A program made the position numbers and the translations under genes. From NCBI RefSeq assembly GCF_023953965.1, contig NZ_JAMLIX010000001.1, positions 868,001-932,000 on the forward strand: 64,000 nucleotides of DNA, in the 5' to 3' direction. This stretch comes from Bosea sp. (in: a-proteobacteria). GTDB taxonomy: Bacteria; Pseudomonadota; Alphaproteobacteria; Rhizobiales; Beijerinckiaceae. Below, one piece after another: positions 28,349 through 36,475 of the stretch; positions within the stretch are counted from its first letter, which is position 1; each line of letters opens with the position of its first letter. A model generated the notes under the pieces. That model made no database searches and was not told the DNA's origin. It was given only the letters and a program-made list of their open reading frames with translations.

Positions 28349-28380
28349 CATCCCGGACGACCGCAGGGGGACCCGGGATG
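28349..28380. repeat. REP-like palindromic intergenic element, copy 2
   Basis: CATCCCGG (28349-28356) pairs with CCGGGATG (28373-28380) around a 16-base loop. Stem sequence and loop length match copy 1 at 15616-15647, so both belong to one dispersed family. Confidence 0.6.
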
Positions 28381-28489
28381 ACCCGTGGTTCTTTTCGGAA
28401 CATCGTCTCGGCCCGGAAAGGGCGGCGCGGCCGCACAAGACGACGCATGGTCGCAGCAGGGCTTTGCAAGTATCCATGCGACCCCCTGA

Positions 28490-28510
28490 AGTTTACGATC
28501 GTTCTAAACT
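28490..28510. promoter_or_regulatory. Candidate Irr-type iron control element upstream of efeU
   Basis: AGTTTA and TAAACT form a perfect 6-base inverted pair around CGATCGTTC. The inner 17 bases TTTACGATCGTTCTAAA resemble the Irr box pattern TTTAGAA-n3-TTCTAAA: the right half matches fully and the left half in five of seven positions. It lies about 95 bases before the efeU start. Irr is the main iron regulator in Hyphomicrobiales, so this fits an iron-uptake operon, but binding is inferred. Confidence 0.5.
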
Positions 28511-28605
28511 GCCAGGATTCGATTGACCCTTGCGCGATGACTGCCTAGGCACGGTCTGCCTGCGCCGCGAATAGTCGACCGCGACGCGCAACCGGGCGGG
28601 CCGCC

Positions 28606-30429
28606 GTGATCGTTCCGTTTCTCATCATGCTCCGCGAGGGGATCGAGGCCGCGCTGATCGTCGGCATCGTCGCGAGCTATCTGGTCAGGACAGGGCGGCG
28701 CGCCTGGCTTCCGGCGCTGTGGCTCGGCGTCGGCCTCGCCTGTGCGGTCAGCCTTGCGGCAGGCGCGGCGCTCGACATCCTCGTCGGCGAATTGCCCCAG
28801 CGCGGGCAGGAGCTGTTCGAGGCCGTCATCGGCCTCGTCGCCGCCGCGATGCTGACCTCGATGGTGTTCTGGATGCGCAAGGCGGCGCGCTCGATCAGGG
28901 GCGAGCTGCAGGCCGGGGTCGACGCCGCGCTCTCGGGCGAGCATCAGGGCCTGGCGCTGGTCGGCCTCGCCTTCCTCGCCGTGGTGCGCGAGGGGCTGGA
29001 ATCGGTGTTCTTCCTGCTCGCCGTCTTCCAGCAGAGCGGCGGCTGGGCGCCGGTGCTGGGGGCTGGCGCCGGCCTCCTGCTCGCGGGCGTCGTCGGCTAT
29101 GCGATCTATGCGCTGGGCGTGAAGCTCAATCTGCGCGCCTTCTTCCGCTGGACCGGCATCCTGATCCTGTTCGTCGCAGCCGGGCTGGTCGCGAACGCCG
29201 TGCGCTCGCTGCACGAGGCGGGGCTGTGGAACCACCTCCAGCAGAACGTCTACGATCTCGGCACCGTCCTGCCCGCCGACGGGCCGCTCGGCGCGATCCT
29301 CTCCGGCTTCCTCGGCTATCAGGAGCGGGCGGCGCTGGGCGAGGTCGTCGCCTATCTCGCCTTCCTCATCCCGATGCTCGCGCTCTTCCTCGGAGCAGGC
29401 CGGCGGGGCGAGGCCACGGGCCCGGCGCCTTCCGCCGAAGCCCGGCGCTCGCCGCGGCTGAAGCTCGCCGGCATCGTCACTGTGCTGCTGACCTGCGCCG
29501 GCATCGGCGCCTTCGTCTATGCAGCCGGCACGGGCGCAAGGCGCGGCGCCGGGGCCGGCACGACCGAGATCGCCGTCGCGATCACCGACAAGGCTTGCGA
29601 GCCCGCGACGCTGACGGTTCCGGCCGGCAGGCTGAGCTTCGTCGTGACCAATCGCGGCGAGCGCGTGCTCGAATGGGAAATCCTCGACGGCGTCATGGTG
29701 CTGGAGGAGCGCGAGAACATCGCGCCCGGCCAGTCGCGCCGGCTGACGACGAAGCTCGATCCGGGCGAATACGCCATCACCTGCGGGCTGCTCTCGGCGC
29801 CGCGCGGCCGGCTCGTCGTGCAAGCCTCGACGGCGCAGCCGCATCCGGCCCTGACGCTGATGGACATGGTCGGCCCCGCCGCCGAATACCGCGCCTTCCT
29901 GAGCGAGCGGGGAGCCGCCCTCGCCGCGACGCTCGACGTGCTCGAACAGGCCGGCCGTGCCGGCGACGCCCCGGCCGCGGACAAGGCCCGCCGGAAGGCC
30001 GTCGCGCTGCTTGCGGGCCTGCGCCCCGCAACCGCGGGCGATGCCGAACTCGCGACGCTCTTCGGCCGCATGCAGACGGCGCTCGCCGGCGAGGCGGACA
30101 TCGCGCCTGCCGGGCTCGGGGAGGCGGCCGGGGCGTTCAGCGCCGCGCTCGACCGGCGCACCATCCTGCCGGACACGATGCTGGCCGGCGCGATCGGGCT
30201 TCTCTCCCCGGCCGCCTCGCCCGAGGACATCGCCGCCGCAAGCGGCATCGCGCGGCTGCTGCTGCCGCTGACGGCGCGCATCGACCCCGATCTGGCGGCA
30301 CGGACCAGGGCTGCGCTGGCGGCCCTGCCGAAGGAGGCCCCGCCGGGCGAAGCGCTCAGGCCTCTGGCCGACGACCTTTCGGCCATGCGCAAGGCGCTCG
30401 CACTGCCCGAAACGGAGCGCAGATCATGA
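28606..30429 (+). CDS. efeU: Iron permease EfeU fused to EfeO-type cupredoxin and a degenerate helical domain
   Basis: The first 265 residues are an FTR1-family iron permease with both iron motifs, REGIE at 10-14 and REGLE at 128-132. An additional membrane helix (about 287-306) is followed by a cupredoxin-like domain at 320-406 whose text (ITDKACEPATLTVPAG, EWEILDGVMVLEERENIAPG, ITCGLL) is the N-terminal domain normally found in EfeO. The last 200 residues are helical and begin MVGPAAEYRAFLSERGAALA, weakly like the start of an EfeO M75 domain, but lack the HxxE metal motif. Normal EfeU is about 280 residues, so at 607 this is a fusion. The start codon is GTG. efeB follows with an ATGA overlap. 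Confidence 0.9.
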   Translation: MIVPFLIMLREGIEAALIVGIVASYLVRTGRRAWLPALWLGVGLACAVSLAAGAALDILVGELPQRGQELFEAVIGLVAAAMLTSMVFWMRKAARSIRGELQAGVDAALSGEHQGLALVGLAFLAVVREGLESVFFLLAVFQQSGGWAPVLGAGAGLLLAGVVGYAIYALGVKLNLRAFFRWTGILILFVAAGLVANAVRSLHEAGLWNHLQQNVYDLGTVLPADGPLGAILSGFLGYQERAALGEVVAYLAFLIPMLALFLGAGRRGEATGPAPSAEARRSPRLKLAGIVTVLLTCAGIGAFVYAAGTGARRGAGAGTTEIAVAITDKACEPATLTVPAGRLSFVVTNRGERVLEWEILDGVMVLEERENIAPGQSRRLTTKLDPGEYAITCGLLSAPRGRLVVQASTAQPHPALTLMDMVGPAAEYRAFLSERGAALAATLDVLEQAGRAGDAPAADKARRKAVALLAGLRPATAGDAELATLFGRMQTALAGEADIAPAGLGEAAGAFSAALDRRTILPDTMLAGAIGLLSPAASPEDIAAASGIARLLLPLTARIDPDLAARTRAALAALPKEAPPGEALRPLADDLSAMRKALALPETERRS

Positions 30430-31745
30430 CCGGGCCGGGCTTCACACCCTCGCGGCGGGCGCTGCTGGCGGGCGGCGCATTGGCCCTTGGCGGCCCCTCA
30501 TGGGCGCGGGCGGCGAGCGAGCCCGCCAGCAACCCGGCGGCGGCGCCCGAGAGCGACACCACCGCCCAGCGCCAGCCTTTCCACGGCATCCGTCAACCCG
30601 GCATCGTCACGCCGCGCCCGGCGACGGGGCTCGTCGCGGCCTTCGACGTCACCGCGACCTCGCTCGACGAGCTCGACCGGCTGTTGCGGCTCATCAGCGA
30701 GCGCATCGCCTTCCTGATGCAGGGCGGGCCGGCACCGACCGCCGATCCAAGCTTTCCGCCGCCGGACAGCGGCATTCTCGGCCCCGTCATCGCGCCCGAC
30801 AACCTCACCGTCACCGTCGCGCTCGGCGCCTCGCTGTTCGACGGGCGCTTCGGGCTCAAGCCCCTGAAGCCGAGGCATCTGCAGCGGATGACCCGCTTCC
30901 GCAACGACGCGCTCGACGGCGCGCTCAGCCATGGCGACCTCCTGCTCCAGTTCTGCGCCAACACCGCCGACACCAATATCCACGCGCTGCGCGACATCCT
31001 GAAGAACACGCCCGACCTCCTGCTGCTGCGCTGGAAGCAGGAGGGCAGCGTGCCGGTCCTCAAGCCCGCCGAGGGCGAGCCGGCGCCGAGCGCCCGCAAC
31101 CTGCTCGGCTTCCGCGACGGCACGGCCAATCCCGACGCCGCCGACGATGGCCTGATGAACGCCCTGGTCTGGGTCCAGCCGGGCTCCGGCGAGCCGGAAT
31201 GGACGGTGAACGGCAGCTACATGGCGGTCCGGATCATCCGCAATTTCGTCGAGCGCTGGGACCGCGCGCCGCTGCGCGAGCAGGAGGCGATCATGGGCCG
31301 CGAGAAGGCGTCGGGCGCGCCGATCGGGGGCAGCCGCGAATATGAAGAGCCTGTCTTTGCCGACGACCCCGAGGGCAGGCGCACCCGGCTCGACGCCCAT
31401 ATCAGGCTCGCCAATCCGCGCCGGCCGGAGACGGAATCGAGCCGCATGCTGCGCCGCCCCTTCAACTACTCGAACGGCGTCACCCGCGCCGGCCAGCTCG
31501 ACATGGGGCTCCTGTTCATCGCCTTCCAGCAGGATCTCGAGCGCAGCTTCATCGCGGTGCAGAAGCGGCTCGATGGCGAGCCGCTGGAGGAATACATCAA
31601 GCCCGTCGGCGGCGGCTATTTCTTCGCCCTGCCCGGCGCGGCCGATACCGGAACCTATCTCGGCGCCGGGCTGATCCAGGCGGCGCGCGCGCCCGCGCCG
31701 GCCCCGGCCACGACTTCCCCCCGCAGGACAGGAGACTCAAGATGA
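30426..31745 (+). CDS. efeB: EfeB, Tat-exported Dyp-type heme peroxidase
   Basis: This is a 439-residue periplasmic peroxidase that works with EfeU and EfeO in ferrous-iron (and possibly heme-iron) acquisition. A twin-arginine signal (SRRALLAGGALALGG, Arg10-Arg11) predicts export in folded form. The Dyp motif GFRDGTANP lies at 228-236 and the proximal heme ligand is His325 in DAHIRLANPR. It starts within the efeU stop codon and ends overlapping efeO, so the three genes are tightly coupled. Confidence 0.94.
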   Translation: MTGPGFTPSRRALLAGGALALGGPSWARAASEPASNPAAAPESDTTAQRQPFHGIRQPGIVTPRPATGLVAAFDVTATSLDELDRLLRLISERIAFLMQGGPAPTADPSFPPPDSGILGPVIAPDNLTVTVALGASLFDGRFGLKPLKPRHLQRMTRFRNDALDGALSHGDLLLQFCANTADTNIHALRDILKNTPDLLLLRWKQEGSVPVLKPAEGEPAPSARNLLGFRDGTANPDAADDGLMNALVWVQPGSGEPEWTVNGSYMAVRIIRNFVERWDRAPLREQEAIMGREKASGAPIGGSREYEEPVFADDPEGRRTRLDAHIRLANPRRPETESSRMLRRPFNYSNGVTRAGQLDMGLLFIAFQQDLERSFIAVQKRLDGEPLEEYIKPVGGGYFFALPGAADTGTYLGAGLIQAARAPAPAPATTSPRRTGDSR

Positions 31746-32566
31746 GCTCGCGCTTCGCATGGCTGGCCGGAGCCGGCCTCTTCGCCACCGTCGCGGCAGG
31801 ACCGGCTTTCGCCGCCTCGCCGCTCGACCTCGTAGCGCCGGTCGCCGCCTACAAGCTCTACGTCTCGCAGGGCGTCGACCAGCTGGTGAAGGACACCAGG
31901 ACCTTCACCGACGCGGTCAAGGCCGGCGACCTCGCCAGGGCGAAAGCGCTCTATGCGCCGACGCGCGTCTCCTACGAGAAGATCGAGCCGGTCGCGGAAT
32001 TGTTCAGCGATCTCGACGGCAAGATCGATTCGCGCGCCGACGATCACGAGAAGAAGGAGGAGGACCCTGAGTTCACCGGCTTCCACCGCATCGAATACGG
32101 GCTCTTCGCCAGGAACAGCACCGAGGGGCTTACCCCCTTCGCCGACGGGCTCATGGCCGACGTCACCGAATTGCAGGGCCGCATCAAGGGGCTGACGATT
32201 CCGCCCGACAAGATGGTGGGCGGCGCGGCGGCGCTGATCGAGGAGGTCGCGGCCACCAAGATCTCCGGCGAGGAGGACCGCTACAGCCATACCGATCTCT
32301 GGGATTTCCAGGCGAACGTCGACGGCGCCAAGACGATCGTCGACCTGCTGCGGCCGCTCGTCGCCAAGGAGGACAAGGCGCTGGCGGCGAAGATCGACGC
32401 GAATTTCGAGACCGTCGACAAGACGCTGGCCAAGTACCGGCTGAAGGATGGCGGCTTCGAGACCTACGACAAGCTGAGCGAGGCCGACCGCAAGGCGCTC
32501 GCCGCCATGATAACGACGCTGGCGGAAGACCTCTCCAGGCTGCGCGGCGTGCTCGGGCTCAGCTGA
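31742..32566 (+). CDS. efeO: EfeO/EfeM, periplasmic iron-binding M75 protein without cupredoxin domain
   Basis: This 274-residue protein starts with a signal peptide (cleavage near AFA-AS, residue 25), so it is periplasmic. The whole mature part is the M75 (imelysin-like) domain, with the HxxE metal site HRIE at 115-118 and strong EfeO features such as EPVAELFSDLDGKID and SGEEDRYSHTDLWDFQANV. The N-terminal cupredoxin domain of E. coli EfeO is missing here and is instead fused to the permease encoded two genes upstream. Confidence 0.93.
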   Translation: MSSRFAWLAGAGLFATVAAGPAFAASPLDLVAPVAAYKLYVSQGVDQLVKDTRTFTDAVKAGDLARAKALYAPTRVSYEKIEPVAELFSDLDGKIDSRADDHEKKEEDPEFTGFHRIEYGLFARNSTEGLTPFADGLMADVTELQGRIKGLTIPPDKMVGGAAALIEEVAATKISGEEDRYSHTDLWDFQANVDGAKTIVDLLRPLVAKEDKALAAKIDANFETVDKTLAKYRLKDGGFETYDKLSEADRKALAAMITTLAEDLSRLRGVLGLS

Positions 32567-32655
32567 CGCGAGGCGGTCGCGCCGGCACGGCACTCGACAG
32601 GTGCGGGCCGATACGCCATGGACGGCGCATCGACATCGCGCAAACGGGGCACCGC

Positions 32656-33636
32656 ATGACCGCCTCCTCCGCCAACGCTCCCGCTTCCCAGGGCCGCATC
32701 GCCCTGCTCGGCTGCCCGATCGAGGTCGGCGCCTCGCGCCGCGGCGCGCTGATGGGGCCGGCGGGCCTGCGCACCGCGGGCCTGGCCTGCGTGCTGGAGG
32801 GACTCGGCTACACGGTTGAGGACCATGGCGACATCCTGCCGCGCGACCTTGAGCCGGTTAGCGGCCCGGCGCCCGAAAACGCCCGCTTCTACAACGAGAT
32901 CGCCGCCTGGAACCGCGCGCTGAGCGCCCGCGCCTACGCCATCGCGCGCTCCGGCGACATCCCGATCTTCCTCGGCGGCGACCACAGCCTGTCGATGGGC
33001 TCGGTCAATGGCGTCGCCCGCCACTGGCGCGAGCAGGGCCGCAAGCTGTTCGTGCTCTGGCTCGACGCCCATGCCGATTTCAACATGCCGGCGATCTCGC
33101 CCTCCGGGAACATGCACGGCATGTCCTCGGCCTTCCTCTGCGGCGAGGCGGGCCTCGACGACCTGCTCGGAGCGGAGCCGCGCGCCCCGGTCACGCCGGC
33201 GCAGCTCAGCCTGTTCGGCATCCGCTCGATCGACCCGCCCGAGAAGGCGGCGGTGAAGGCGCGCGGCATCGACGTCGCCGACATGCGCGCCATCGACGAG
33301 CACGGCGTCGGCGTGCTGATCCGCAAGGTGATCGACAAGGTGCGCGCCGCCGACGGCGTGCTGCACGTCTCCTTCGACGTCGATTTCATCGACCCGCCGC
33401 TGGCGCCGGGCGTCGGCACCACCGTGCCGGGCGGCGCGACCTATCGCGAGGCGCATCTGGTGATGGAGCTCCTGCACGATTCCGGGCTGGTGCGCTCGAT
33501 GGACATCGTCGAGCTCAACCCCTTCCTCGACGATCGCGGCCAGACGGCGCGTCTGGCCGTCGAGCTCGCCGGCAGCCTGTTCGGCCAGCAGATCACCGAC
33601 CGGCGGACCCCGTCCAACGCGATCGGCCCGGCCTGA
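32656..33636 (+). CDS. rocF: Arginase
   Basis: This 326-residue ureohydrolase is likely to split arginine into ornithine and urea. Manganese-binding motifs are GGDHS (107-111), DAHAD (137-141) and SFDVDFIDP. The segment NMHGMSSAFLCGE matches arginases rather than agmatinases. It stands alone, about 90 bases after efeO, without arginine transport or ornithine genes next to it. Confidence 0.9.
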   Translation: MTASSANAPASQGRIALLGCPIEVGASRRGALMGPAGLRTAGLACVLEGLGYTVEDHGDILPRDLEPVSGPAPENARFYNEIAAWNRALSARAYAIARSGDIPIFLGGDHSLSMGSVNGVARHWREQGRKLFVLWLDAHADFNMPAISPSGNMHGMSSAFLCGEAGLDDLLGAEPRAPVTPAQLSLFGIRSIDPPEKAAVKARGIDVADMRAIDEHGVGVLIRKVIDKVRAADGVLHVSFDVDFIDPPLAPGVGTTVPGGATYREAHLVMELLHDSGLVRSMDIVELNPFLDDRGQTARLAVELAGSLFGQQITDRRTPSNAIGPA

Positions 33637-33716
33637 GCGACCGCGGAAAGCCGATCTTCACCCTTGCCTGATAGAGGCTGCCCTGTCGGCGCGCGGCCGA
33701 CGGAACGGATCAGGGC

Positions 33717-34862
33717 ATGCAGATCGCGCTCGTCGGCACGGGGTTCGTCGCCGACTACTACATGACGACGCTGGCGAACCATCCGACGCTGTCGCTCGCC
33801 GGCGCCTGGGATCGCGATCCCGCGCGGCTCGAAGCCTTCCGCGCCTTCCACGACGTGGCGGCCTATCGCGACCTCGATGCGCTCCTCGCCGATCCGGCGG
33901 TCGGGATCGTCGTCAACCTGACGACGCCGGAAAGCCATTGCGAGATCAGCCGGCGCGCGCTCGCCGCCGGCAAGCACGTCTATTGCGAAAAGCCGCTGGC
34001 GATGGCGCTCGCCGAGGCCGAGGCCCTGGTCGCGCAGGCGAAGGCCGCCGGGCTGACGCTCGCCGCCGCCCCCGCCAACGGCCTTAGCGACGCGCACCGC
34101 CTCGTCGAGGACGCCTTGCGTTCGGGCCGGATCGGCGCGCCGCGGCTGATCTACGCGGCGATGGAGGACGGCCCGGTCTTCCGCGATGCGTGGGCGCGCT
34201 GGCGTTCGCGCTCGGGCGCGCCCTGGCCGGGCGCGCATGAATTCGCGATCGGCTGCACGCTGGAGCATGCCGGCTACGCGCTGTCCTGGCTCGTCACGCT
34301 GTTCGGCCCCGTCGAGAGCCTGACCGCCTTCTCCGCCGTGACCTTTCCCGACAAGGGGCCGGGCACCGGCTCCATCGCGATGGCGCCGGACTTCTCCGTC
34401 GGCTGCCTGAGCTTCCGCTCGGGGGCGGTGGCACGGCTGACGAACGGGCTTGCCGCCCCGCGCGACCGCTCGCTCCAGATCTTCGCCGAGAAGGGCTCGC
34501 TGACGGTGCGCGACCTCTGGGACAACCGTTCGGTGGTCCATGTCGAGGAGACCGGCGCGCCCCGGCCGCTGCTCGGGCGGATGCTGACGCGGGCGGAAGC
34601 GAAGCTCGGGCGGGCGCTGCCCTGGAAGCCCGTTGCGGGGCGGCGCCTGCCTTATCGGGACCGGCCGGGAGCCGAGGCCCTGCCCGGCTTTCCCTCGCGG
34701 ATCGATTTCATGCGCGGCGTCGCGGATCAGGCCGAGGCGATCGGGCGCGGCGAGGCGCCGCGCTTCTCGGGCGCGCTCGCCTTGCACATCACGGAGCTCG
34801 CGCTCGCGCTCAACGACGCCCGCGACCTGCCGCAGCCCTACCGGCCGCGCTCGCACTTCTGA
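33717..34862 (+). CDS. Gfo/Idh/MocA family NAD(P)-dependent oxidoreductase
   Basis: This is a 381-residue sugar or polyol dehydrogenase-type protein. It has the N-terminal Rossmann motif IALVGTGFVADYY, the family lysine motif YCEKPLAM and a C-terminal alpha/beta domain. The substrate cannot be told from sequence. It follows arginase by 80 bases; a 220-base gap with a palindromic site separates it from tcuA, and this gap may be the border of the accessory region. Confidence 0.85.
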   Translation: MQIALVGTGFVADYYMTTLANHPTLSLAGAWDRDPARLEAFRAFHDVAAYRDLDALLADPAVGIVVNLTTPESHCEISRRALAAGKHVYCEKPLAMALAEAEALVAQAKAAGLTLAAAPANGLSDAHRLVEDALRSGRIGAPRLIYAAMEDGPVFRDAWARWRSRSGAPWPGAHEFAIGCTLEHAGYALSWLVTLFGPVESLTAFSAVTFPDKGPGTGSIAMAPDFSVGCLSFRSGAVARLTNGLAAPRDRSLQIFAEKGSLTVRDLWDNRSVVHVEETGAPRPLLGRMLTRAEAKLGRALPWKPVAGRRLPYRDRPGAEALPGFPSRIDFMRGVADQAEAIGRGEAPRFSGALALHITELALALNDARDLPQPYRPRSHF

Positions 34863-35003
34863 GGCCGGCGATCCGGGCTTTGCACGGCAGCGTGGCGCAC
34901 CCGGCCCCGCCCTTCCCCGACCGCCGCACATTGTCCTTCCACAGGTCGCGGCGGGCGCCGAGACCGGATTCGCCTTCACGTGCGGACGCGCTGTTGCACT
35001 TTA

Positions 35004-35013
35004 TTGTATACAA
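35004..35013. promoter_or_regulatory. Palindrome TTGTATACAA upstream of tcuA, possible GntR-type operator
   Basis: A perfect 10-base palindrome lies in a short AT-rich patch, 71 bases before the tcuA start. The TTGTATACAA pattern resembles operators of GntR-family regulators. No GntR gene is present in the window, so the regulator would be elsewhere. Confidence 0.35.
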
Positions 35014-35083
35014 AGATATGCAGATAACGCGCTTGCCCGGCGTGAAGCCGCCGGGCGCTCCTTCTCCAGCCAACGGCCGGGCC

Positions 35084-36475
35084 ATGACCGAAGCGAGACA
35101 ATCCGAACGATACGACGTGATCGTCATCGGCGGCGGCAATGCGGCGCTCTGCGCGGCGATCTCGGCCCGGCGGGAAGGCGCGCGCGTTCTGGTTCTGGAG
35201 GCATCGGACGCCTTCTGGCGCGGCGGCAACACGCGCCACACCCGCAATATGCGCTGCGCCCACGACGCGGCGACCGCCAGCCTCTCCGGCCCCTATAGCG
35301 AGGAGGAGTTCTTCGACGACCTCCTGCGGGTGACCAAGGGCAAGACCGACGAGCCGCTGGCGCGCTTCATGATCGCCGAATCGAAATCGATGCTCGGCTG
35401 GATCGAGGAGCAGGGCGTGCGCTGGCAGCCCTCGCTCGGCGGCACGCTGTCGCTGGGGCGCACCAACTCGTTCTTCCTCGGCGGCGGGCGGGCGATGCTG
35501 AACGCGCTTTACCGGACCGCCGAGGATCTCGGCGTCGAGATCCGCTACGAGGCCGAGGTCACCGACATCGACATCGAGGACGGCCGGTTCCGCTCGGTCA
35601 CGGTCGGCGGCGAGACTTTGCGGGCCAAGGCCCTGGTCGCGGCGGCGGGCGGCTTCGAATCCAATATCGAGTGGCTGAAGCGCTACTGGGGCGAGGCGGC
35701 CGAGAACTTCCTGATCCGCGGCACCCGCAACAACAAGGGCACGATCCTGCGGCTCCTGCTCGACAAGGGCGTGCAGGAGGTCGGCGACCCGACGCAGTGC
35801 CACGCGGTGGCCATCGATGCCCGCGCGCCGAAATACGACGGCGGCATCATCACGCGGCTCGATTGCGTGGTCTTCGGCATCGTCGTCAACCGGCAGGCCG
35901 AGCGCTTCTACGACGAGGGCGAGGACATCTGGCCGAAGCGCTACGCGATCTGGGGGCGGCTGGTGGCGGCCCAGCCGGAGCAGATCGCCTACATCCTGTT
36001 CGACGCCTCATCGCTCGAGCTGTTCATGCCCTCGCTCTATCCGCCGATCAGCGCGCCGAGCATCCGCGCGCTCGCCGGCAAGCTCGAGCTCGATGCGGAT
36101 GCGCTCGAGCGGACCGTCTCGACCTTCAACGCGGCGGTACGCCCCGGCACCTTCGACGACACCATCCTCGACGATTGCCGGACCGAGGGGCTCACCCCCC
36201 CGAAGACACATTGGGCGCGGCGGATCGAGAAGGCGCCGTTCTACGCCTATCCGGTGCGGCCGGGCATCACCTTCACCTATCTCGGCGTGCGGGTGAACGA
36301 AGAGGCGCGGATGATGCTGGCCGATGGCGGGCGCGCCGCGAACATGTTCGCCGCCGGCGAGATCATGGCCGGCAACGTGCTGGGCGAAGGCTACGCCGCG
36401 GGCATCGGGATGACCATCGGCGGGGTTTTCGGACGCATCGCCGGGCGCGAAGCGGCAAGGAGTGCGCTGTCATGA
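35084..36475 (+). CDS. tcuA: FAD-dependent tricarballylate dehydrogenase TcuA
   Basis: This is a 463-residue flavoprotein of the fumarate-reductase/succinate-dehydrogenase type. In Salmonella, TcuA oxidises tricarballylate to cis-aconitate. The FAD-binding VIVIGGGNAALCAAISARREG is at the N-terminus, the GNTRHTRNMRCAHD and WLKRYWGEAAENFLIRGTRN segments are characteristic of TcuA, and the end has AAGEIMAGNVLGEGYAAGIG. I use the ATG giving MTEARQSERYDV; the longer frame upstream crosses the probable promoter. tcuB follows with an ATGA overlap. Confidence 0.92.
   Translation: MTEARQSERYDVIVIGGGNAALCAAISARREGARVLVLEASDAFWRGGNTRHTRNMRCAHDAATASLSGPYSEEEFFDDLLRVTKGKTDEPLARFMIAESKSMLGWIEEQGVRWQPSLGGTLSLGRTNSFFLGGGRAMLNALYRTAEDLGVEIRYEAEVTDIDIEDGRFRSVTVGGETLRAKALVAAAGGFESNIEWLKRYWGEAAENFLIRGTRNNKGTILRLLLDKGVQEVGDPTQCHAVAIDARAPKYDGGIITRLDCVVFGIVVNRQAERFYDEGEDIWPKRYAIWGRLVAAQPEQIAYILFDASSLELFMPSLYPPISAPSIRALAGKLELDADALERTVSTFNAAVRPGTFDDTILDDCRTEGLTPPKTHWARRIEKAPFYAYPVRPGITFTYLGVRVNEEARMMLADGGRAANMFAAGEIMAGNVLGEGYAAGIGMTIGGVFGRIAGREAARSALS

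Larger units (their letters stand above)
28292..28605. other. Gene-free region upstream of the iron-uptake operon
   Basis: These 314 bases hold a second palindromic repeat (28349-28380), about 110 bases of unremarkable sequence, and a candidate iron-responsive operator at 28490-28510. I see no open frame with a ribosome site. The efeU promoter should lie here. Confidence 0.6.
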
